A stretch of 64,000 nucleotides of DNA. Origin: Levilactobacillus lanxiensis. Its GTDB lineage: Bacteria > Bacillota > Bacilli > Lactobacillales > Lactobacillaceae. Numbering within the stretch: position 1 is the stretch's first letter; every line of letters begins with the position of its first letter. The position numbers and the translations under genes are program-made. Under the pieces are notes generated by a model. The model did not search any database. It was not told where the DNA came from and saw only the letters and a list, made by a program, of their open reading frames with translations. Positions 36,653 through 46,004 of the stretch are shown piece after piece. The stretch lies in the NCBI RefSeq assembly GCF_016861655.1, contig NZ_BOLN01000004.1, positions 207,683-271,682 on the forward strand, read 5' to 3'.

Positions 36653-37846
36653 ATGTTTAATGTTCATTTAAAGATGAAAGTACTAGTGATAGTCTTGATT
36701 ACTCTTGGACTCCCATTAGCGGGGTGCATGGGTGGTTTAGCAAGCTCAAGTGTACAAACTAACTCAAAAGTTGGGATTGTAAAATCAGTTTCAAAAATGA
36801 ATCCAGACAAGTCATTCCAAGTAACAAATCGGCACGCTAAACTTTATAAGAGTTTGGCCAAGTATGGAAAAAAGGATTGGGTGATTGCTGATTATGCCGA
36901 TGCTAAAATCACTACTTTAGGTGCTATTAGCAAGTATGTGACGGCAAGTGGTACGTACTATCGTATGGTTGCGTATGATTCGGGGGGATTTGAAAAGTCT
37001 AAGGACGCCATGACATCAACTGATTATGATGCGTTTGATGATTTCGGTGTGATTAAAGCTGAGGACGTAAAGCAAGTCAACGTTGTTAAGTCGCAATGGA
37101 CTTATAAGAAACGGCAACCATACTATATAGCTGATCCATTTACACATCGTATTTGGGACAGCCCAATATATACGAAGCACTATACTTATATTTCGCACGT
37201 GTTTGATCGGCTAACCCAGACGCAATTGTATGCGACTAAGGAATTGATTAAGCGTAATGGTATTCATTATGTTTTCTTGGAAACGGTAAACAAAAAGTTG
37301 GGTTGGGTTTACAAGTCTCTCAAAGTACTGATTAGGGGAAAGTATCGTGATATCGGGAAGCAACTATTAAAAGTGAAAGCTCATGATAAGCTCATTAAAA
37401 AGCAACAGAGTGCTAAATCAACGAAGAGCAGAGTGGGTGTTAATGATAGTTTGTCAGTGCCGCAACGTGCTTATATTGTCCGGAAGAATAAGCGGAAAAT
37501 TTCTCAGCTATTGGTAGTGGGGATGGACAATCGACCAATCAAGATTGTTTTTAAGAATGGTCGGCCAACTAAAATGGTTGGATACACATACCGACGTACA
37601 GTGTGGAAAACAATAACTAATCGGAAAAAGTTAACCTCAAGCTATTATTTGGCTCATGATTCATTAGACATTGCGATAACTGATGTTAAATTCTATCCCA
37701 AGTCAAGTAAGCTTCTGGTACGTGTCAAGACTATTGGCGGCGGTGATGGAAGTGCTAAGACACTTATTTACCGAAATGGAAAGGTTAAGTTTAGTACGCA
37801 TATTTACAAACATGTATTGACTTACTCATACGCTAATTTCAAGTAA
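36653..37846 (+). CDS. Tandem-paralogue lipoprotein 3
   Basis: A 397-residue paralogue with lipobox PLAGC and a shorter Ser-rich linker than copies 1, 2 and 5. Landmarks: KLYKSLAKYGKKDW, YYRMVAYDSGGFEKS, FDRLTQTQLYATKEL, KLGWVYKSLKVLIRG, VVGMDNRPIK and YTYRRTVWK. ATG 36653 follows AAAGGGGAG by 9 bases; GTG 36650 and ATG 36674 are alternatives. Confidence 0.83.
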   Translation: MFNVHLKMKVLVIVLITLGLPLAGCMGGLASSSVQTNSKVGIVKSVSKMNPDKSFQVTNRHAKLYKSLAKYGKKDWVIADYADAKITTLGAISKYVTASGTYYRMVAYDSGGFEKSKDAMTSTDYDAFDDFGVIKAEDVKQVNVVKSQWTYKKRQPYYIADPFTHRIWDSPIYTKHYTYISHVFDRLTQTQLYATKELIKRNGIHYVFLETVNKKLGWVYKSLKVLIRGKYRDIGKQLLKVKAHDKLIKKQQSAKSTKSRVGVNDSLSVPQRAYIVRKNKRKISQLLVVGMDNRPIKIVFKNGRPTKMVGYTYRRTVWKTITNRKKLTSSYYLAHDSLDIAITDVKFYPKSSKLLVRVKTIGGGDGSAKTLIYRNGKVKFSTHIYKHVLTYSYANFK

Positions 37847-37939
37847 CCATCTTATGCTATGGTCTTTCGGAGCATCGATGAGAGTTGTGAGTGGGAAACG
37901 TGTTGCGTATTTTAAAATCGGTCTGGGGAGAGGTCAGAT

Positions 37940-39139
37940 ATGAAGAGTAGAATATTTTTACTTTTGGGCTTAGCGTTAGTAGTTGCCGGTTGTGCATCAA
38001 AAGTGAATTCTGATGAGAACGCGACGGCCAGCATGTTTGTGCCAACGAATTCTAAAGTTGGTCAAATCAAGAAAAGTACGGTTCCAAACATCGACGTGGC
38101 CTACAAAATAGCCAATAAAAAACTCCACTTTTATCGAAGTCTAAAAATGTTTGGTAAAAAATCTGCGGTGACTGCGGACTACGCAACTGAACGTGGTGAG
38201 ACATTTGGGGCAACGAACAAGTATGTCACATCAAAGGGGACGTTTTATCACATGGTTACCTATGAATCTGGCGGGTTCGAAGGTATTCATGGGCCTCAGA
38301 CAATCGATAATTTTTCTGACTTTGCGGACGTTGGTTATGTAAAAGCAAGCGATATGAAGAGAATTAAAACGGTGCACGATGTCAAGACGTATAAGCACAA
38401 GCGGCCCTACTACGTTGCTGATCCGAACATTCACCGAATTTGGAATCAGCCACCTTACACGGTTCACTATACCTACATTTCGGGGGTGTTTGATCGATTG
38501 GCTGCGGAGCAATTGTATGCGACCAAGGAAGTAACTAGGTATAACGGCTCGCATTATATTTTCTTAGAACGGGCGAATGGCCAAAAGCTAGGTTGGACTT
38601 TTAAAAATTCTAAATCGTTAGTGGCCGGAAAGTATCGTGATCCGGGTAAGCAATTTTTGAAGCCTAAGAAGCATGAAGCAATGACTAAGAAAGTACAAAG
38701 CAATCGTTCCACGGGTAATCGGGTAACAACCAATGAAAGCCTGTCGATGCCACAGCGAACTTACATTTTACGTGATAAGCAGCACCACATTGCCAAAGTT
38801 TTAGTCACGGGGATGGATAATCGAATTTCTAAAATCAACTTTCATAAGGGACAAGCGACTAAGCTGACTGTCTACACATACCGCCGAAAGCCTTGGAAAA
38901 CAATTACTAATCGTAAGAAATTACGGACACATTACCAGGCGGGACATCTTTTCTTGCAAACAGATAACGCCCGGGCAAATTTCTATTCGGTCAAGAATCC
39001 TAAATTGGTTACTGTCATTACCTATGGCTATGATGGGATGGCAACGACAACGGTTTATCGTAATGGCCGAGTGAAATTTAACACACATAAGTACAAGCAC
39101 ATTATGACATATCCATTATCAAGTTTTAATTTCAAGTAA
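37940..39139 (+). CDS. Tandem-paralogue lipoprotein 4
   Basis: A 399-residue paralogue with lipobox VVAGC. It keeps YHMVTYESGGFEG, FDRLAAEQLYATKEV, KLGWTFKNSKSLVAG, VTGMDNRISK (the usual Pro is replaced), YTYRRKPWK and VYRNGRVKFNTH. GGGGAGAGG upstream of ATG 37940 is a strong site. The sequence just after its stop (ACCACCTCCTGGAGGAGTAA) closely matches that after lipoprotein 5, marking the duplicated unit. Confidence 0.84.
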   Translation: MKSRIFLLLGLALVVAGCASKVNSDENATASMFVPTNSKVGQIKKSTVPNIDVAYKIANKKLHFYRSLKMFGKKSAVTADYATERGETFGATNKYVTSKGTFYHMVTYESGGFEGIHGPQTIDNFSDFADVGYVKASDMKRIKTVHDVKTYKHKRPYYVADPNIHRIWNQPPYTVHYTYISGVFDRLAAEQLYATKEVTRYNGSHYIFLERANGQKLGWTFKNSKSLVAGKYRDPGKQFLKPKKHEAMTKKVQSNRSTGNRVTTNESLSMPQRTYILRDKQHHIAKVLVTGMDNRISKINFHKGQATKLTVYTYRRKPWKTITNRKKLRTHYQAGHLFLQTDNARANFYSVKNPKLVTVITYGYDGMATTTVYRNGRVKFNTHKYKHIMTYPLSSFNFK

Positions 39140-39265
39140 CCACCTCCTGGAGGAGTAATCCGAAGGAATGGGAATTACAAGTGCAGGACGGGGATATCTT
39201 ATTATGAACCGCTTTGCTGAAGCAACAAAAACGTCTAAGGCAGTATAGATGGGAAGAAGCGAACC

Positions 39266-40492
39266 ATGAAAAATAAAAAAATATTAGTGTGTGCATTGAT
39301 ATTGGCAGGATTTATTGCAGGATGCTCAGGGGACAATGGTAGGAAAGCAGCAGGTAGTTCTGAAAGTGTTGCCACAACAAGCAGTAAAATTACGGATACT
39401 AAGAATTCTAGTAGTGTAAAGAAATCACTTGCTATTGGAAAGATTGTATCTATTCAGAAATCTGATCCTAATGTTGCTTATAAGATGTCTAATAAGCGAG
39501 TTAAGTTCTATCATAGTCTAAAAGATGTTGGGACGAAGCATGGAATAATTTCGGATTATCAGGAAGAGAAAGGCGAGATTTTTGGTATTAAGCAGATGAT
39601 AACTGCAGGTAAGGGAGTTTATTATCACATGATTGAATTTGGAACAGGTGGATTTGAGAAAAATTCAGATGAACCAGATGATATGGGGTATGTAAAGGCA
39701 TCAGATGTCACACGATTGGCCGTAATTAAATCAGAGTGGACATATACCAAGAAAAAAGCTTACTATATCGCTGATCCGAATAGTCATCGAATTTGGAATC
39801 GCCCAGTATATACGATGTCCTACACATATATTACCCATGTGTTTGATCGATTAACAACTCAGCAGCTATATGCGACGAAGGAGTTGATTACTCATAAAAA
39901 TAAACATTACGTTTTCCTTGAGACGGCTAAGGGTAGAAAACTCGGCTGGGTTTTTAAAGCGCGGCATACGCTTATTGCTGGTAAATATCAAGATCCAGGA
40001 AAACAATTATTGACGGTAAAAAAGCATGAAAAACTCGTTACTAAAGTGCAGAGTAAAAAGTCTACGGGAAATCGAGTTGGTGTAAATGATAGTTTATCTT
40101 TGCGACAGCGAGCATATTTGGTGATGGGGAAGAACAAAATGGTTTCTCGTGTGCTAGTTATTAGTATGGATAATCGTCCAACTAAAATTTATTTTCGTAA
40201 TGGGCATGCTGTAAAGATTAAGACGTATACCTATCGTCGCAAACTGTGGAAGTCAAGCACTAATAAGAGAAAATTACGCACGAAGTATGTTGCAGAGCAC
40301 GCTGATAACTATCTATCTGTGGATAGTATTCACAGTAGATTTTATTCAACAAGTAACAAAAAGCTAGTACGGGTGAACACGGTTGCATTTGATGGTTACG
40401 GTTCTGTAATTATCTACCGAAATGGAAAAGTAAAGTTTATAACAGGTGGATTAAAGGAAACGTACAATTACCCATATGCTAATTTCAAATAA
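39266..40492 (+). CDS. Tandem-paralogue lipoprotein 5
   Basis: A 408-residue paralogue with lipobox FIAGC and a Ser/Thr-rich linker. Landmarks: KFYHSLKDVGTKHG, YYHMIEFGTGGFEKN, FDRLTTQQLYATKEL, KLGWVFKARHTLIAG, VISMDNRPTK, YTYRRKLWK and IIYRNGKVKF. It has the lowest G+C of the five. GGGAAG precedes ATG 39266. Last gene before the minus-strand polyphosphate operon. Confidence 0.84.
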   Translation: MKNKKILVCALILAGFIAGCSGDNGRKAAGSSESVATTSSKITDTKNSSSVKKSLAIGKIVSIQKSDPNVAYKMSNKRVKFYHSLKDVGTKHGIISDYQEEKGEIFGIKQMITAGKGVYYHMIEFGTGGFEKNSDEPDDMGYVKASDVTRLAVIKSEWTYTKKKAYYIADPNSHRIWNRPVYTMSYTYITHVFDRLTTQQLYATKELITHKNKHYVFLETAKGRKLGWVFKARHTLIAGKYQDPGKQLLTVKKHEKLVTKVQSKKSTGNRVGVNDSLSLRQRAYLVMGKNKMVSRVLVISMDNRPTKIYFRNGHAVKIKTYTYRRKLWKSSTNKRKLRTKYVAEHADNYLSVDSIHSRFYSTSNKKLVRVNTVAFDGYGSVIIYRNGKVKFITGGLKETYNYPYANFK

Positions 40493-40548
40493 CCACCTTC
40501 TGGAGGAGTAAGTGGTAACTAAACACCCAAGCAACCCAACAGCACAAA

Positions 40549-40597
40549 AAATCCCAACCACTCAGAAAATTCTGAATGGTTGGGATTTTCAATTTTC
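40549..40597. terminator. Bidirectional terminator
   Basis: AATCCCAACCACTCAGAA and TTCTGAATGGTTGGGATT form a long stem, with T runs on both sides for the convergent lipoprotein cluster and polyphosphate operon. Confidence 0.92.
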
Positions 40598-40604
40598 AAT
40601 AAAT

Positions 40605-41540
40605 TTACTTCACCGCAGCCTTGATCTGGTCAATGCGGTCATACAGGATGCCGTCCCGCAGGCCAGCGTTGGAGAAGGTGATCAGCTGTGAATCCAGCAG
40701 CCGCATCAACAGGGCCACCGGAATCAGGCCACCGACGATGATGTCGGCGCGGTCCTTGGACAGACCCGGCACCTTCTTACGGCCGGCCAGGTCGAGTCCT
40801 AGCAACTGAGTTAACGTGCTGTAGACGTCGGTCGCGCTGAGCTTGTAGCCGTGCACGTCCTCGACGTTTAAGAAATTCTTGTTCCGCCGATTGATCTTGG
40901 CCAGCGTCCGGTTGGCGCCGCCCAGGCCAATAACGGGCAGGTTCGTCGCTTCACGCAGCCACCAGACGTCGTTGAAGACGTTGTTGACGAAGGTCATGGC
41001 GGAGAATAACGAGTCCGCCTGGACCTTGTCGCTTTCCAGGTAGGCCTGTGACAGGGTCACGGAGCCCAGCGGAATCGAGACAACGTGCTTCATCTGGCGA
41101 TTTTCCACCAGAATCAGCTCGGAGGAGGCGCCACCGGTATCGACAATCAAGCCGTTCACGATGGGCAGCGTGTGCACCACGCCGACGTAATCGTAGCGGG
41201 CTTCCGTCGCCCCCGAGATGACGTCGAAGTCGAGGTCAAATTGGTCCTTGACCTGCTTCAAGAATTGTTTCTGGTTGGCTGCCTGCCGCACGGCTGCCGT
41301 GGCGACTGCGGTAATCTGCGGGTCGTCTAATTTATCGTAGATGGCCTTGAATTCCGCTAACGCCGCCAGGGTCCGTTCAATGGCAGCGGGTTGGAGAAGC
41401 TGCTCTTCACCCATGTTTTCCGACAACCGGACGTAGCGCTTTTCTTCCGCCACGGTCTGGTGATTGCCGGCTTCGTCAATTTCACTAATGGTCATGCGCA
41501 CTGAGTTGGAACCCAGGTCGATGACAACTAAGTTTTCCAT
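40605..41540 (-). CDS. Exopolyphosphatase / GppA-family phosphatase (short form)
   Basis: A 311-residue Ppx/GppA ASKHA-fold phosphatase cleaving terminal phosphate from polyphosphate or pppGpp. Motifs: VVIDLGSNSVRMTI (phosphate 1), GLIVDTGGASSELILV (phosphate 2) and VIGLGGANRTLAKI. It is the last gene of a three-gene operon and begins directly after the ppk stop. Unlike the first gene it has no HD-like C-terminal domain. Confidence 0.9.
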   Translation of the reverse strand: MENLVVIDLGSNSVRMTISEIDEAGNHQTVAEEKRYVRLSENMGEEQLLQPAAIERTLAALAEFKAIYDKLDDPQITAVATAAVRQAANQKQFLKQVKDQFDLDFDVISGATEARYDYVGVVHTLPIVNGLIVDTGGASSELILVENRQMKHVVSIPLGSVTLSQAYLESDKVQADSLFSAMTFVNNVFNDVWWLREATNLPVIGLGGANRTLAKINRRNKNFLNVEDVHGYKLSATDVYSTLTQLLGLDLAGRKKVPGLSKDRADIIVGGLIPVALLMRLLDSQLITFSNAGLRDGILYDRIDQIKAAVK

Positions 41541-43706
41541 TTAGTCAAGACTCCGATCAATAGGGGATTTTGGTTGGTTCTTAGGACTTAACATCGGTTT
41601 GAATTGGTGCGGCGCGTTGCTGTCCTGTGGCGCGTGCGTTGCGTTCGCCTTGATTTTCGCCGTTGCTTGGGCCATGAAGGTTTCCTGGGCATCCAGGGGT
41701 TCGAGGCCCCGCCGGTCGACGCGGGTGTAGGTCCGGTCGGCTGTGAGCACCCGGGTCTTCACGTTATCGTGCCACAAGGTTGAGAAGATATCAAAGACCT
41801 TTTCACGCAGATTATCTTTCAAAATTGGGAAGAGTAACTCGACCCGCCGATTCAGGTTCCGGGTCATCAAGTCGGCACTGGACAGGTACAGCTGTGGGTC
41901 ACCCGCGTTGGCAAACGCGTAGATCCGGCTGTGTTCCAGGAAGCGGCCGACGATGGAGTGGACCTCGATGTTTTCACTGAGTTCGGGGATGCCCACGTTT
42001 AAGCAGCAGATGCCCCGGACAATCAGCTTGATCTTAACGCCGGCGTTGGACGCCTCGTAGAGCTTGGCAATCATGGCCGAGTCGGACAAGGAGTTCATCT
42101 TCATTTCAATCCAAGCAGGTTGGCCGGCCTTAGCGTTGGCAATTTCCTGATCAATCTTAGCCGTAATAAAATTGCGGATGCCATCGGGTGACATGTGGAG
42201 CTGGTGGAAGTAGGGCGGTTCGGAGTAGCCGGACAACATGTTAAAGATGTTGGAGGCATCGATGCCCATGTCCGTGTTGGTGGTCATCAGTCCCAGGTCG
42301 GTGTAGAAGTGAGCGGTCACGTCGTTGTAGTTCCCGGTCCCCATGTGCATGTAGCGCCGAATGCCGTCGGGTTCCCGCCGAACAATCAGCGTCAGCTTAC
42401 AGTGGGTCTTCAGGCCAATCAGACCGTAGATGACGTGACAGCCCATCTTTTCAAGCTGTTGGGCCCAGTGGACGTTGTTTTCTTCATCGAAACGGGCCTT
42501 AACTTCGACCAGCACCGTGACCTGTTTGCCGTTCTGCGCGGCATTCCCCAGGTACTTGATGATTGGGGAGTTGGCGGAGACCCGGTACAGCGTCATCTTA
42601 ATGGCCAGCACGCCGTCGTCGCAAGCGGCCTGGCGAATCAGCTCAGTAACCGCGGCGAAATCGTCGAACGGGTGGTGCACCAAGACATCGTGCTGGCGAA
42701 TGGTCTTGAAGACGTCATCGTCATGTTGCAGGCCAGGGGTCCGGGCGGCGGTAAACTTCGGATAGCTTTCATCGTCGTGACCACTGATCTGCTTGGTCAA
42801 TTTCGACAGGAAGGTCAAGTCGATGGGCCCGCCAATTTCGTAGACCGCGTAGTCGGCAATCTTGATGGAGGTGGCCAGGCGGTTCTGTAGCGACTGGCTG
42901 ATGCCGGCCTCGACTTCCATGCGGACGGCGCCCCCGTGTTCCCGTTTCTTCAGTTGTTGTTCAACTTCCTTCAGGAGGTCGGACGTATCCTCTTCGGCGA
43001 CGTCCAAGTCCATGTCCCGGATGACCCGGTAGTTGGCGGCTTCCTTGACTTGGTAGCCAATGAACAGGTTGCCGATGAAGGTCTTGATGATGTCTTCCAA
43101 CATGATGAAATCGTTGTCGGCACCCGGCAGACGCACGGTCCGTGGGAAAATCTCGGGGACTTGTACGGTGGCGAAGCGCTTATCCTTCTTGTCGCCGTCC
43201 TTGTATAGCCGCATCGCAATGTTTAGGGTGTTGTTGCCAATGAACGGGAACGGCCGTGAGCTGTCCACCGCCATTGGGGTCAGGGCTGGCGAAATTTCAT
43301 CGTTGAAGTATTTTTCAATGAAGCGCGTCTGTTGCGGCGTTAACTCGTTGGGCGTCAAGATGTGAATGTCTTCCGCAGCGAGGGCCGGCAGCAGCATCCG
43401 GTTCAACGTGGAATATTGCTTAACGACTTGGTCGTGAGCCTTGGCGTTGACCGCGAGTAATTGATCCTCGGCCGTCATGCCGGATGCGTCTGGCTTCGGA
43501 TAGTTGACCGCGGCCAGCTTCGAGAGCGAGGCGACCCGGACCATGAAGAATTCATCCGCGTTGCTCTGGGTGATGCCCAGGAACCGCACACGTTCGAGTA
43601 ACGGATTGGCCTTGTCACGGGCTTCCTCCAGGACCCGGTCGTTAAAATCTAGCCAACTGAGTTCCCGGTTGGTGTAATATTTTGCTTTTGTATAATCCAG
43701 GGTCAT
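41541..43706 (-). CDS. ppk: Polyphosphate kinase PPK1
   Basis: PPK1 reversibly makes polyphosphate from ATP. The 721-residue protein is full length and shows NRELSWLDFNDRVLEEA (N-terminal domain), HHPFDDFAAV, the catalytic core RVSANSPIIKYL and ARFDEENNVHWA, KTHCKLTLIVRRE (first HKD-type catalytic His) and FLEHSRIYAFANAG (second His). It overlaps the upstream exopolyphosphatase gene by 4 bases and abuts the downstream one, so synthesis and breakdown are co-expressed. Confidence 0.97.
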   Translation of the reverse strand: MTLDYTKAKYYTNRELSWLDFNDRVLEEARDKANPLLERVRFLGITQSNADEFFMVRVASLSKLAAVNYPKPDASGMTAEDQLLAVNAKAHDQVVKQYSTLNRMLLPALAAEDIHILTPNELTPQQTRFIEKYFNDEISPALTPMAVDSSRPFPFIGNNTLNIAMRLYKDGDKKDKRFATVQVPEIFPRTVRLPGADNDFIMLEDIIKTFIGNLFIGYQVKEAANYRVIRDMDLDVAEEDTSDLLKEVEQQLKKREHGGAVRMEVEAGISQSLQNRLATSIKIADYAVYEIGGPIDLTFLSKLTKQISGHDDESYPKFTAARTPGLQHDDDVFKTIRQHDVLVHHPFDDFAAVTELIRQAACDDGVLAIKMTLYRVSANSPIIKYLGNAAQNGKQVTVLVEVKARFDEENNVHWAQQLEKMGCHVIYGLIGLKTHCKLTLIVRREPDGIRRYMHMGTGNYNDVTAHFYTDLGLMTTNTDMGIDASNIFNMLSGYSEPPYFHQLHMSPDGIRNFITAKIDQEIANAKAGQPAWIEMKMNSLSDSAMIAKLYEASNAGVKIKLIVRGICCLNVGIPELSENIEVHSIVGRFLEHSRIYAFANAGDPQLYLSSADLMTRNLNRRVELLFPILKDNLREKVFDIFSTLWHDNVKTRVLTADRTYTRVDRRGLEPLDAQETFMAQATAKIKANATHAPQDSNAPHQFKPMLSPKNQPKSPIDRSLD

Positions 43707-45241
43707 TTGTGTAACCTCCTCTGTTTTAAGACTGGTTGCAGGCCGAAGACATCAGTGAAGAAATCGGCCTTGTAGTTAAAGGCCCAACGAATCAGCGAGA
43801 GCTCGTCGTCGCTGAAGGCCGTGATGACGACCTTGTTGGTCCGCACGGAGACGGAGATGCGTTGAATCGTTTGTTGATGCGCATCGTCGAGGGCGTCCGC
43901 AATCCGCAAGATGGCGGAGAGTTTGGCAACCACGACACGCTTGTCGCTGTCTAACTGGCGGAAATGAGCCAGGTCTTCGGCGGGCGTCCGGGTACTGTGG
44001 TAGCGGGAAACGGCGGCGATGATCTGCGTTTCCTCGGTCGACAATCCCAGGATTTCAGATTCCTTGAGCACGTAATCCGAGTGCAGGTAGTGCTCGTGGG
44101 TGTCGATGAAGCCCCCAATATCGTGAACGATGGCGGCGACCTCGAGTAACAAGCGGTCGCGCGGCGTCAGGTGGTGCAGTGGCTTCAATTGATCAAAGAG
44201 GTGCAGGGCAAAGCGCCGGACCAACTCCATGTGATTGGGTTCCACGCGATACCGGTCGGCCAGGTCGTTAGCGGCGGCTAAGATTTGGTCTTCGAAATGG
44301 TACTTGTGATAGCCCGCCGTGATGGCTTGGTTGGTGGTCAGGCCGTCTAGGACGTTCAGGTTGACCAGGTGAAGCTTCTCGGCGTGCACGACCGTCAGGA
44401 GCTTACGGACCAGCAGGACCACGGGTAAGACGATTTCCACGTTTTCCTCGGTCAGGTGGAGCCGCTCCATTAAGTATTGGTTGGAGGCCCCAGCCACCTC
44501 ATTACAGAATTTATTAAACGATTTGACGGACAGCGTGTAACTCACGTCGCCCTTGGGGATGAAGTAGGTGTTGAGGGGGGAGGCCCCAATCAACATCACC
44601 TGGTTTTGGGTCGTTTGAAATTCTTCCGGCAAGAAGCGGTAGAAGTCATCGACCTTACTATTGATGTAATCGTCCAGGACGTCGACCGGGTTGGGCGCGG
44701 TGGCCCGCAACGTTTGCAGCACTTCCTTGATCCGGATGGGACCCAACTTCATGTTGTGTGACGCAATCAGGTCGTCGTGGGCAAAGAAGGACAGGGTGGT
44801 GCTTCCGGAGTTCATGCCGATGATGGCCGCGTGGTCCTTGACCAGGTGATGGTAGCGGTCGTACTTCAGGGCAATCGCCTCGTTGCGGACGAAGGATTCC
44901 TCGCCCAGAGAGAGCCATTCGATGTGGAGTCCGGTTCGCACATAGAGTTGATCACGGATGAACTCGGCGTTGGGTGCCGACGAGAGGGCTTGTGAACCCC
45001 ACAGTTTGTACCGGGTCACGCCGTAGTCCTTTAAAACCTGGAGGAAGCCACGCAATGCTTCGACGGCATCTCCCACGGTTTCAAAACTAATTTCTTCATG
45101 GTTGTAAATATTTTCCCCAATGGCGACGGCCGATTTGACCCGTTCCGTCTGGGCGCCGGTTTTAAGGTTCACAATCGACAATTCAATACTGGACACGTTT
45201 ACGAGCATAGCGCCAAAATAATCATCAGCCATAAAATTCAT
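43703..45241 (-). CDS. ppx: Exopolyphosphatase with C-terminal HD-type domain
   Basis: First gene of the polyphosphate operon, 512 residues. The N-terminal half is a Ppx/GppA phosphatase (IIGMNSGSTTLSFFAHDDL); the C-terminal part (about 320-500) is an HD-like domain with VAAIVHDIGGFIDTHEHYLHS. The long architecture matches Ppx enzymes, whereas the third gene has the short one. The ribosome site is weak (GAAGAAAG); the start could be 45241 or 45232 (MADDYFG). Confidence 0.88.
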   Translation of the reverse strand: MNFMADDYFGAMLVNVSSIELSIVNLKTGAQTERVKSAVAIGENIYNHEEISFETVGDAVEALRGFLQVLKDYGVTRYKLWGSQALSSAPNAEFIRDQLYVRTGLHIEWLSLGEESFVRNEAIALKYDRYHHLVKDHAAIIGMNSGSTTLSFFAHDDLIASHNMKLGPIRIKEVLQTLRATAPNPVDVLDDYINSKVDDFYRFLPEEFQTTQNQVMLIGASPLNTYFIPKGDVSYTLSVKSFNKFCNEVAGASNQYLMERLHLTEENVEIVLPVVLLVRKLLTVVHAEKLHLVNLNVLDGLTTNQAITAGYHKYHFEDQILAAANDLADRYRVEPNHMELVRRFALHLFDQLKPLHHLTPRDRLLLEVAAIVHDIGGFIDTHEHYLHSDYVLKESEILGLSTEETQIIAAVSRYHSTRTPAEDLAHFRQLDSDKRVVVAKLSAILRIADALDDAHQQTIQRISVSVRTNKVVITAFSDDELSLIRWAFNYKADFFTDVFGLQPVLKQRRLHK

Positions 45242-45267
45242 CTACTTTCTTCAATATTCTTGGTTTT

Positions 45268-45486
45268 GGGTTAAGCCTTTTTGTCTTTGGCAGCGCCTCC
45301 GGGCTGGTGAAAATGGGCCGTGGCGCTGTGGGCGAACGCCCGGAGCCAAAGTGCGGTCTCCGGGCTTACTTTGAGCCGAAGTTCACGTCTCAAAGATATC
45401 AGTTACCTAAGCGGGGAACCCGCTAAGGTAACTCCCACGGCTGAGCCCATTTTCACCAGCCCTGCGGCTGACATCGGTTTAACCCC
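45268..45486 (+). repeat. Structured intergenic repeat, short form, copy S3 (intact)
   Basis: About 219 bp, the best short copy. Inner arms are a perfect 18-bp inverted repeat, GGGCTGGTGAAAATGGGC at 45301-45318 and its complement at 45445-45462, extended by GTGG/CCAC. Three internal arms: GCCCGGAG/CTCCGGGC, CTTTGAGCC/GTCTCAAAG, AGTTACCTAAGCGGG/CCCGCTAAGGTAACT. The fold is a four-way, cloverleaf-like structure. Outer ends are GGGTTAA and TTTAACCC. Confidence 0.87.
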
Positions 45487-45569
45487 ATGTGGTCCCGTTC
45501 TGTGCTTGGGCAACGGTTCTGTTGTGGCTACTTAGAATCAGTGTTCTGGGGTCAGTTAAAAGTGAACTG

Positions 45570-45660
45570 TTGACACAGCCGGGTACCTTGGCGCCCCGCT
45601 GGTCACTCCCACGACCGGCCCATTTTCCCAGCCCTGCGGCTGACACCGGTTTAACCCCAT
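45570..45660 (+). repeat. Truncated right end of a long-form repeat
   Basis: GACACAGCCGGG, CGCTGGTCACTCCCACGACC and GCCCATTTTCCCAGCCC match the right end of long copies. The sequence after it (CTGCGGCTGACACCGGTTTA) repeats the flank of S3, so the two are related by duplication or recombination. Confidence 0.65.
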
Positions 45661-46004
45661 GTGGTCCGTTCTGTGCTTTGACAATGAGGCTAATGGGCTT
45701 CTTGTTGTGGCTACTGGTCGTTCATCAATCTGGGTTAACTTATTGTGAAACTTAAACGCATTATTAGAGACTGCATGGCTTGGATGTTAGACCACAGGTT
45801 GTGGCCCATTGAACGGGTAGTTCCATTGCCGCATGTAAACCGACTAATCGGATCTTACGTTTTACCACTTTAGTTATTGTCACAGATTGTGTTTATTATA
45901 CTAAAATTGGTCTGGACCATGTTGCTGGGGGCAAAAATAATGTGAAAAACTTCGAGATTTGACTTGGTTTGTCAGATGGCTAATCCAATTGTTAACGCTT
46001 TAAT

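Noticed and set aside
42195..42890. Plus-strand frame of 231 codons antisense to ppk
   Set aside because: Shadow of the minus-strand ppk reading frame; no ribosome site, low-plausibility composition.
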